NCBI GenBank assembly: GCA_020152595.1
Contig: JAIGNY010000703.1
Coordinates: forward strand, 2,976,501-3,040,500
DNA length: 64,000 nt
Direction of reading: 5' to 3'
Source: Chiridota heheva
Taxonomy: Eukaryota; Echinodermata; Holothuroidea; Apodida; Chiridotidae
The notes below the pieces were generated by a model. That model saw only the letters and a list, made by a program, of their open reading frames with translations, did not search any database and was not told the DNA's origin. The first letter of the stretch is position 1. Each line of letters starts with the position of its first letter. Made by a program: the position numbers and the translations under genes. Below are positions 25,601 through 37,600 of the stretch, in pieces.

Positions 25601-28600
25601 AAGAGATTTAGCTATGGGCGAGAGATGGATCCAGGCATATAGACCTTTCCATTCCAAGAGATTTAGCTATGGGCGAGAAATGGATCCAGGCATATAGACC
25701 TTTCAATACCAAGAGATTTAGCTATGGGCGAGAGATGGATCCAGGCCTATAGACCTTTCCATACCAAGAGATTTAGCTATGGGCGAGAGATGGATCCAGG
25801 CCTATGGACGTTTCCATACTAAGAGATTTAAGTATGGGCGAAAGATGGATCCAGGCCTACAGACCTTTCCATACCAAGAGATTTAGCTATGGGCAAGAGA
25901 TGGATCCAGGCCTATAGACCTTTCCATACCAAGAGATTTAGCTATGGGCGAGAGATGGATCCAGGCATATAGACCTTTCCATTCCAAGAGATTTAGCTAT
26001 GAGAAATGGATCCAGGCATATAGACCTTTCCATACCAAGAGATTTAGCTATGGGCCAGAGATGGATCCAGGCCTATAGACCCTTCCATACCAAGAGATTT
26101 AGCTATGGGCGAGAGATGGATCCAGGCCTATAGACCTTTCCATACCAAGAGATTTAGCTATGGGCGAGAGATGGATCCCAGCCTATAGACCTTTCCATAC
26201 CAAGAGATTTAGCTATGGGGGAGAGATGGATCCAGGCCTATACACCTTTCCATACCACGAGATTTAGCTATGGGCGAGAGATGGATCCAGGCCTATAGAC
26301 CTTTCCATACCAAGAGATTTAGCCAGAGATCCAGGCCTATACACCTTTCCATACCACGAGATTTAGCTATGGACGAGAGATGGATCCAGGCCTATAGACC
26401 TTTTTATACCAAAAGATTTAGCTATGGGCGAGAGATGGATCCCAGCCTATAGACCTTTCCATACCAAGAGATTTAGCTATGGGCAAGAGATGGATCCAGG
26501 CCTATAGACCTTTCCATACCAAGTTTAGCCTAATGTGATTACTTCAGTACTTTAATCAATCAACTGCAGATACTGAAGGAAAGTTTTAAGCAACAATGGT
26601 TGCATGTATCACCTGCATGTATAAAGCACAAATGATTAGAGTTTAAAATCATTTTTTTTTCTCATATGCTTGGTCCCATACCCTGTGAAATTATGCAAAT
26701 GGTCAAGAATCCCCCACTATTTGATTGATCGATAAGATTAAACCAGGATACAATTCGTCCAGTATTGATTTGCAAATTTTAGTTACATGACATATTCCAA
26801 AATAGCAAATTTAGATTTGAAAAGGTCTATTTTCCACTGTAATTGATTTAATAATTTATACCAATCAGTGCCCTGGCTTTGCTGTTTTAGCAATAGGGCG
26901 GCCTGTCCTGCCCCTCTGATGGCCCCCCCCGCCCCTCCCCACCCCCATTGTTGGCCACCCTGCCCAACATCAGAAAAATGTTTGAAAAAACAATATATAT
27001 ATATATTCTTTAAAAACTTAATTAATCTCATAAATGAAATACCTTACATGGATACAGAATCATAGCATAGTAAGAAATTGTCCTGTTTGACTCACAAATG
27101 TTCCTTATTGAGTCAGAAAAGTTTCATTCTGAGGTATGATTATAGCCAAAATCCCAGATCTTCAACAGGGATTTAAGCCATAAGGGGTGACCCTGGACCC
27201 TAAATTGAAAATGGACAGTGCTTCGTGCAACATTAATATGCCCCTCAACAAATCTAGCACCCTGCCCCTTTTTAAATCAAGCTAGGGGTGTTGCCTAATA
27301 ATTAAAAAATTGTAAGAAATGTCAAGTGAACTTATTCAGAAACTAGATTTTTGCTGGAATGGACATGTCCAACCCCCATCTACCTACTACTGGTTGGCTA
27401 GGTAACTAAACTCCATACCTTTGAATCTGTGTGCAGAGCTTTGAGTTGTAGGATACCATCCAGATGCAGAAGACGAGTTGGTACTGAATCTGGAAACCAA
27501 TCTTGCCAGAGAGAACAGTCATTATCCTGAAAGAATATGAACCGAGCAGGTTTTAACAGTCTATACAGATATAACAGTATTCATTATACATGATTTCTTC
27601 AAGACCTTGGGTATGTTTGGTTAATGTATAGCAACTTTATAAACTAGGACAGTAATAATATTTCAGGGGCAAGCCTTTTGATTTTAGCAAAAGTTGAACA
27701 AAGAAATATCTATCAAGCTCATATTTTTACAAACTAAACACACACTGAATACTACTAGGTGGCACTAAGTTTCCATCAAAGGTTGTTCGATTATAAGAAA
27801 TCTTCTAATTTCCATGTTTAGGAAATTTCTAAAATATCCTTTAAGTTTACAACATTTTCCTTTAATTTATTCAAATTTTCTTCCAACTTTAATATATTTT
27901 CCTTCAATTTTTGAATTTCTTTAAATATTTTCCCCTGATTTTAATTCCTAACCTGGAAGGCATAGAACCAGAGAAATAGATTCTCCAACCCCCCCCTCCA
28001 CTTCATCACCTGTTTTCTATGTGTACCTTTTATTTGGTAGCCACCTGTTTTTTAGATGTGTTACATGTGACCTTTCATCAGAATATGGACGGACTTTCCA
28101 GCAGCGTCTATTATTGTGCAAGAAACATTATATTCTATAATTGGTGGTGCAGTTCCTGAAAATTCCAGGATGATCTCATAGTGACGCAATCTTCTAGAAT
28201 TGGAACATTACAAGATGACAATACTTCTAAATACAACTCCAACGACATCAATGAGGGTTACGCCTGGCTACACCTATTTCTAAAAAAATAACTTACTAGA
28301 AGAGATATTTTCAAGACATTTATTCGAGGTTTCATCAATTTACAACTGTGTCTGTGTTCTTACATGAAGTTTTGATTAGCTGCGTTCAGTGTGTGGATTG
28401 TCATAGCCAACTTGAATTATCATCGACTTTGCTTGAAGATTAAATAATAATCTGTCTCTCATACATTAAACTGTCTGCCGCACATATCATTTAACTGTTA
28501 AAGTGTATCTAGATCTAGAGCTGCTAAAATCTATCAATGAGCTCATATTCAAATCTTACAAACTTAAAACTTTGAGATAAATCATTGCATCAAGATTATT

Positions 28601-31600
28601 ACCCAATTCTTTGCAGAACTGGATCACTATCTTGGAATATGCTGAACTTAACCTGAATACCAACTGTCACCCAAAGGGGTCCGGAAGACGCCGGTCAGGC
28701 TACTTTTCAGTAGGATTAAGATTATTGTATTTTACTATTTGCAGGACGAAGGCCTGAAGTTTGAATATATTCAGTTCATATTAAAAGCCACTGATCTTGA
28801 TTTTATCTCTTGGCATTGTACTGTTACCTTTCTATTTTTGGTCCATAACAAATGTGCATTTCATTGAAGGTACATGGACAGGTAGAGATATTTTGTTCAA
28901 CAGAAAAAACTTTAAATTCAGAACAGAGAAGTCATTCAAATATGACAGTAGTACCTGTTTCTGAGTTATGACTAATCACTGTTGTGATGCATGAAAGAGG
29001 GGACAATTCAAAATCTTTAATGTGATTATTTAAAATTCTGTCCTAAATTTCAATCACTAAAAATCATTATACTTTTTTCTTCTGCCAAATTTTGATAGAG
29101 GGTATATGGAAAATCATATGTCATAATAATCTCATAATCAATTCAACTGCTAAGGGGTCAAATTTGTCACTGTTCCGAGAACAGTGCTTTTTAGGCATGA
29201 AGAGTGAATTTCAAACATTAGTGTTCCAATCAAAAAGTGTTTTTTTTTACAAACATGTGCCAAGACCATTCTGCTCATAAACATTTCTTTCATTAAGAAA
29301 AACTTTTTCCCACCATGCCTGCACTTGCTAATACAATTAATCATGAATACACATATGCAAGGCTGCTTGCACGTGTATGACTTTCAACAATGGGATGCTA
29401 CATCATGTAAATACTAATAACAGACACACATATTTGCACATATTAACCAATAAAAGTTGTAAATGAACTCGTTTTGAAGAAGGAATTTGTTTTGTGATCA
29501 GCAGAAAAGTTGGAACAGTGAAATCTGATCCAGAACAGTAATATTTGAGAAAGTTCTGTTCCGTGGAGCAATGGCAAAAATGTTAAATTTCGACCCTGCT
29601 GCCCCATTCAAAGAAAGGTGGTAAAGAATTGAAATACAATAAATATGTTAACATTCTCATGGGTTTCCTTATTGTGATGTCACAAAATTACAATAAAATT
29701 TGCAAACTTTAATATAATAAGGCTCTAAATTTCAAAATGCTGTGAAATGGACAATTTTTTGATGAATTGTTTTTATATTTTCATAGTTGGCAGCATATTT
29801 TCTTCCAATTAAGCTCCAGTTGCTACCTATCCATATATCTTTAACATTAAACATATATGACAGTCGCTTTACGCAGGGTTTGCACTAGCATTGGATTTTT
29901 GGGAGGGAAATTCCCTCTTTAAATATTTTTTTGGAGGGATTTCAGAATTTTAAAAGAGAATTTCAAAATTTTGATAGGGAATTTATCTGATGCATTTTCT
30001 TTTTTAATTTATCTGATGCAATTGTCAACAAAGGTAACCCTCCTGGCCTCTGCAAGATATTCAGTCATAAAAATTCACCAAATCTACAGTCGCTTTATAA
30101 ATTTCTTTTCATCACTAATATATTGATTGTATACATTGCTGGATATCAAAGTTACAGAAAACGACTCTTAGTTGGAGACTAGTTACAAATTTTACCACCT
30201 ACATCGAAGTCACAGTCACATTTCATTGTATATATCGGTACGTAAGAGATCCGTTCATAACTTCGCAAGTTATAAGAATTATTTTACCGATAAAATAACC
30301 TTCTACTTTTTTTTGTACTTCAAAGGCAAAACTCTTCTTATATTATATATATTTCCATAAATCACATAAATATTTCATGTCTAATCATTAAAATTCATAT
30401 CGTTAACTCGAGGCCTAACTAATGTTATCACTGAATGCTTAGTGCGGATTTGAATACTTTTCTTAGCCAGCAGCATCCAGTAGCTGTGCGCGACCATCCC
30501 GCATTGCTTCTAATTTTGTGCAGGATGATCCGCGCAATCATGCTGCTAATACAAACCCTGGTTTTGCGTGTACACAGTAAACAGTACCAACACAACAAAT
30601 CACACAAATTTATTCTGAGTAGATTAGAGGCAATACTTAGTTATAAAACTATAAACAAAATCACAAAATGTTCATTTAACAATTTCCCTCTCAATTTCTT
30701 TCATTTTTCAAGAAATGAAACTCCCGATCATACATCATGATTTACTTACATACTCATTCCTTCATTCTCCATAAAGGACGTTCTGTAATCGTTGAATCTC
30801 AGCAGCTGCTGCAGGCATTCTGCAACTGTCTGAACGTACTGATTGTTTGCCGTTGTGAACTGAACCCTCATCCAACCAAAGTAAAACTTGAGGTCCCCTG
30901 CCCCCATTCGTTCCCTACCGTAACAAGCGAGCTTCGTCACGATTCTGCTAGCCTGAATTGGAGACAAATTGTTATATCTGTTTGGCAAAATATTTCTTGC
31001 TTGATACAAACTAAAATGTTATTCTGTCTTTTTCATTGCACTTATTGAAATATTTATAAACTACAGATAGACATACAACAAAATTCCCACTTATATCAAA
31101 TACACATATGCAACCAATATCATTTATCAAAGTTAATACAATGTTTGCAAAATTAATTTCACACACAATTTAAAGATATTTCAGGAATAATTTCAGTTCT
31201 AAAGATTGAAAATAAAAATAAAACCACAAGTAAAAGTATTAACTTTTTCTATAATCTGGGAGTGACAAGAAACAAAGCATTTACCTAATTAATTGATTAA
31301 TAAAACTTGTATGTAATTATCTAGAAAAGGTGAGAGGCTAACTTATATCAAAATACTTGAAGAACAAATGATGCATTTCCAGGTCACCAAAAAAGTTTAC
31401 CTGATTGACAGCAAATTTATCCTCTCGGTTGAGGAGATTTAGAAATGGCACCCATGGGTTACTCTTCGACTTCTTTCCATGCTCCACAAATATGCCGACT
31501 CTGTCTGGTTTTTCCTATTTTGTAAAACAGAAAGAATCATATGATCAGCAGGCATGCAGCCAGGAAAATCAAAGGGGGGGGGGGAGCTGTTTTTCGTATA

Positions 31601-34600
31601 AAAGGGCAACAAACTTTAAAATTCCAGGTGCTTATTATTCTTTTAGATTTTTCAAAATGGCACTTTCTCAACAAAAATGGGTTCTTTTTTTGTATGAAAG
31701 GGCAACAAACTATGAAATTTTAGGTGCTTATTACTTCTTTAAATTTCAAAAGGCCACTTTCTCAACAAAAGGGGGTTCGTTCGCTCTTGTATGAAAGGGC
31801 AACAAACTATGAAATTTTAGGTGCTTATTACTTCTTTAAATTTCAAAAGGCCACTTTCTCAACAAAAGGGGGTTCGTTCGCTCAGACAAGCCCCCCTGCC
31901 AACGAACATGATCAGTGTAAGGTATATGAAAAGGCATATCCAAAGAAAAACACACTATTTTCTACATGTGCATTATCTGTAGCCACCAGTTTTTCAATAC
32001 ACTTACAGTATGTCATAAACTTTTAATTTTGTTGACCCTACCTTTTTATTGTGTAATTTCCCACACTTTTTAAAGTGGAATATTAGAGTTAGACCATGTG
32101 TGTGAGGAATGTCCCCCTCCCCTCTTTTAAAAAAGTGTGCAGCCATTGCTGACATACATGTATCTTCCCAATGTTTTCAGGAAATTCAACAATTAAGTGT
32201 ATAGTGATTACCCTTAACAGAAGCAAGTTAAAGCAAGTTAGTGGTATAATGAAGTTCCAGAAATCGAACACAGAGAATAAAATAGCACTAAAGCTTTAAA
32301 GAATGAAAATATTTCACATTGGAAAATGGAGTTGACTCCAGTTACTTCAAATAAGCATTCAACCTTGAAAAATTACAAAACATTTATTAAAACTTATTTT
32401 GGAAAAATTCAAGTTACTCAGAACATAATAATCCATCCATTCAGGGTTGTCTAACAGGAAATTCTTATTCAGAAATAAACAGATCATTTCCTGTTTGTTT
32501 TAGCACAAGAGGGCATGTTATTTACACTGTGTATAGGCTTCAGCTTTATTTAACATTATTTGGAAAATATTTAAACTTTTATGTCATTTCTAAATGTTCT
32601 GCTGGGATCTTTATTTGGGGGAGTTTTTTTAGATGTCTAAAGAAAAGAAGATATTCTAAATCCATAGTAAAGTGTCCAAGTGTATAGAATAGACAAAATT
32701 GCTGAAATGTCTAGAATAAAACACATATTGTATAGCAGTGGAAGAATTTTACTTTTGGTGAGAATGTTCTGTAGATAAAATATATTTCATAGTTTTCAAA
32801 TACTGTATATAGTTTTCTAATACTGTATGGTCTGTACCTCTCCATTTTCATTTACAAATCCATGCTTTTAGATACACTGTACATTGATTTCTTATTCAGT
32901 TTTCAAAATTATAAGAAGATTCTAATGACAATATTTTAAAGTAAAGTGAAGACCACATTCACCATACTAAACACATGATTTATATTTCTCCAGGGAAACT
33001 AATTGTCAAGAAAACAATAAGAGAAACATCTTTATTTTGTATACTCTTCAAGCTTTAGCTAAGCATAATCACATACTGTCATGAAGAAAAAAGATATTTC
33101 ATTGGTGACTACTTTACCTCTGATGAAAACAATCATTTGTCATAATTCAGCAGTCATTCAAACAATTTTATCCAAGGAGGCTATTATTTTTCATTATTAA
33201 TACCACTGTGACATTTCATCAAAGCAGATTTGCAGACATTTTTCATCATTGCAAACACACAATCACCTCACTTCAGATCTACATACTGTATGAAGTTGTT
33301 GGATAAAAACATCTTTAGTTTTGGAAGAGGGACATTTTTCAAATTTCACTTACTTCTTTATGTACATAGTACACTTAAAATTGTACACGGTAACTAAACT
33401 GGAAAATATGGTTGTCGCAGATCTTCAGCTTGGATTTGGATCATATCAGGATTGGAAAAACCACTCGCCACAGGCAAGCAAAAAATAATTGTGGCGAGTA
33501 GAAATATTATAATATACTGTGGTACTCACCACACTTAATTAATTTTTTTTGTATTTTACCAACCCTGGGTCATATGCTCATTCTGGCATAATTTTCTTCA
33601 AAATTTGTGTAGAATTACATTTTCCATTTATGTTACATATCAACAGAACTGCATATTTAAAAATAATTTGAAAAGTTCTGGAGAGACTAAAGAGTATGGT
33701 ACTGTACAACTTGCACAAGTGTGAATTTAAACAAACCTTGAGCATGTCATCAATGAGAGTCAAGATGTATCTCACAGTCTGTTCCTTGGCTATTCTACCA
33801 ATCAATCGGATGAGACTCTTTGCACATTGTGCACCATGCATTTGGATCATCTGTTCACGACGTTCGGGAGAGGGTGTGTCATAATCTTTGATGAAAGCAA
33901 AGTCTTCCTGAGCTATCATCTGGCCTCTGATGAAGGAAAAGGAAAATAATACATAGCATTTAGTGTCCATCAAAATCTTCTTTTAGACAACTTCAAAATA
34001 TTGTGCTTTTATTATTTTAGAAAAATGTCATTCTCATTGCAGCTTTAAGATTCTGATTTAAACAATCAGTGCATGTTCAAGGAGCAATTCAGTGGTCAAT
34101 CAAGTTTATCTTATAATGAAAAAGTTCTGAAAAAGAAACAGAATGGTGAGGAAACTACATGTATATTAATATCTTATCCTGTTACAGAAATATTCAAGTT
34201 TAAAGTTTCATTTTAATAGAAATGACTGAGTGTGCAAAAGAAACCAAATGGTGCAAAAACTATTTCAATATCTTATCCCGTTACAGAGATGTTCAAGTTT
34301 TAAGTCTTACTTTAGTACAAATGACTGGTGTGGAAACTCTTTTGAGGGTTGGCACCCTTATCCTCACGTCCTGAACAATTGTTTATACATGTTATTCTTA
34401 TAGAAAATTGATTGAACTTTTTTTTAAATATTTTTGTTTTGGTTCAAATTTTCTGTCTACCGGTGGTTCTTTCCTGACATACTGTATCCAATGGTTTTTA
34501 AACCACAATGTTTTTATTACAATTAGATAGAAATTTTTTTAAGAACTGTGAGGATATGACATGCAACTAGTCTAATTGCAGTCATTTCTACACAAATGGG

Positions 34601-37600
34601 ACAGAACTTTAAACTTTGTTTGTTTGATGAAGACGTAACAGCACCACCACAGCAGTGGTCAAATTGTGCCTGAGAGGTTAGATCATTCCAGAGGTAGGAA
34701 AAGAGGATATTAGGAGTCTGAGAGATTTAGGGGGGGAGGAATGGAGAGGGGAGGAATGGAGGGGGGAGAGGGGAGGGGTGCTAAGAAGCAGGAAGCTGAC
34801 ACGGGAAGAGGAAGTGCAGGTGTAAAAAAAAAGGTTCAAAGTAGGTAAGGGAATGGGAGAGGAGGACTAAATATGGTTGTAAAGGTGAAGGAAGAAAAGA
34901 TGAAGATTTTTCTGATAGAGCTCGGCTATGGAGCTGTGAGGGGTAAAGAAAGTTCTGAGGTTGCATAAGGGGCAGGCAAGAAGGATGTGGAGGACTTTGA
35001 AGGGGCAATGGCAGTTGTTGCAGTGAGGTGGGGGAGCCAGTAAGGAGGTTGGTGTGAGGTGGGAAACGTAAATAACTTATCAACGGAATAAGATTTTGAA
35101 ATGCTTTCTTCACTATTCCCTAACAATTAAACCTCTTTCACATATGATGGACTTGCTTGACTCCTGAACTAATCAAGTTCACTTGAGAATGCTGGACATC
35201 ACAAAATTGTCCACCATGGTTTAACATGCACTGTAAAGACATGCAATAGGCTTTATGTGCAAAAAGTTGTAATCAGGGCTGGGCCAATTGATGGCTTTGT
35301 TTAATCCCTAAAGCAGCAATGATGCAATTAAATTGGTTCTGGTACTGTAAGTGTGATAGAAACAGATCCTCCATGGTGTATTTTAATAAGAAAATAATGA
35401 CAAAAATTGGATAAAAGCTGAAGCTGAAAATTGTTAACGTTGTTTTATAACTAAGCTATGCATGTTGGCAGGCAGTTGATTAGCCCACGAGTAGGCCAAC
35501 CACAATTTTTGGAAAGATTAGGCCTATTTGTAAGGCTGAGCCTGACAAATAGGTACCGAAATGCCTATTTGTCAGGACTGGCCTGACGTATAAGAAGTAT
35601 AAGTTTCTATTAGTAAGGCCGGCCAGGCCGGCCTTATCAATAGATGGTTTCAAAGCTGCAATTTGTAAGGCCCATTGACTTAGTCCTTGCTGACATAGGT
35701 CTTAAGTGTTCACCATTAATAACCCTTTACAACCCTACTTTGGTGCAAAAATTTGATATTTTTGCAGACAGCATTGTACAAAGTCAATGGGTCTAAAATA
35801 AACTGACCAACCCCACAGTCACTCCAGTGACTGACAATTTGGTACAATAATGCACATGTGAGTCATTATTTCATATGTCAATGACTCACCTTTGACTGAT
35901 ATTGCAGCCGTTTATTTACAGCTAGCATGGCTGGCTTGGCCATGCGCTGCATGTGAAATAGCTAATGAATAAATGATGTTATCAAGAAGTCACAGAAACT
36001 CTGGGCCTTACAAATAGTAGTGGGATAAACACCCCACTCAGTAGGGCACTACTTGCAAGGCGATACTTGTATACTGAGTGAGACAACGCATTATACACTC
36101 GTAACGTTGGAAACCACTCACACAACAACAAATAAGATAATCATGAAATAAAAATTATTTTAAAAACTGCCAAAAGTACTAACCAGCTATGACATTGATT
36201 TTATTAGCGTCTTGAAACTTAAGTTAAAGTATCTTTAAAACTAAGTTACACATGAAATGATAAACATTTTGTATGTAAAAAACATCTAAATTACGAAAGA
36301 AATGACATTCAAAATTACTTCGCAAATCCCTCACTTTTGGAAACACGTACACAATTAGTGCGTGTATCACTAGCCTGAATCTTCATGGTCCATGCATATT
36401 TTGATTCCACCTTTAGTAATTAATCAAAGAAAATTTACGATAGGCCATTCGGAAGACAAAGTTATCACTCTTAAAAAAAAAGTTTTCCCAAAAAAATGAT
36501 CTGCATTCAACCAAAACAACATACGCACACTTCCAGCTATAATTGCTAGTACACAAGCGAGATTGCGTTCGCAAGTGATTGACACTTTTTTCGACGACAG
36601 CCCAATTTTTTGTAAAACGCGTTTGCATTTACGTGTACAAATCTCTTACGTGACATTGTCGACAAATGTACCATTTTATTACAATGTAAGTTTAATGTTT
36701 TAAACAAATCAACAATGTTTGCAGATATTAGTAGTCAGCAAGTCTTTAGCTCTGCCAGTCTCAGCGGTACACACTGTGCAGTACTCCATGCTTTTTCTAG
36801 TGACAAGTTGTGCTATGTTAATTCATTTGTACAATGATTAATGATTTGATAAGATATTCTATTTGTAAATAAATCTTGCATGCAACTCAATTTTGAATAT
36901 TTGCTTTTACTATATGAAATGATACTACTGTATATTGAGGCGTTCACTTACATTTTGTGCATGAGTTTAATAACCAAAACTAAAAAGTTGCATTTTGCAT
37001 AAGAGCTTTCGCTACTGACTTAGTTTCAAACAGCACCTTCGATGGATGTATCTAATTAGCCAGTCTGCATTCCATGCAAAGACACAAAGATCTTTGGCGT
37101 GAAACTTACATCTTTTTTTGGTGTGCAGTGGTGGGAAAAGTAGATGGCTGTTACTTGAGGTACCAGCATGGCAATAAAATATCTACCTTGGTGTAAAAAT
37201 AAACTATTGTGGGATTTGCAGCATTGGCAAACAGGACACACAACAAGTTATTTATCTGAAATACCAATAAATCGTACAGAATATAAAACTAAATAACTTT
37301 GAAACAATCACACTTACAGACACTTTAACTCCTTCTAGATTACCTTAGACAAACAATGCAATGGCAACCATTATAAAAGAGGTGACATAGGGAGGGCGCA
37401 ATGTTAAATAATTTTTTCTTTGCTATATACAGTTTTGTGTATTCTTGTATCATTGACTTTATATAAACTATAAATAGAATACTGTAGAGAACTAATGCAT
37501 ATTCATTAGTTGTACTGTCAGCCAATCATGTTATTTTAAAAGTAAAAGCAAGTCTTGTAACCGCAGAAAGTATTGTAGAAGCAAGATACTAAACAAGACA

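Noticed and set aside
24293-26452. Plus-strand frames with [15 protein letters not shown] repeats
   Set aside because: They are translations of the 55-bp satellite in an intron; the unit is not a multiple of three, so frames break constantly.
24118-26525. CRISPR array
   Set aside because: The whole 55-bp unit is conserved, with no unique spacers, and the setting is a eukaryotic intron.
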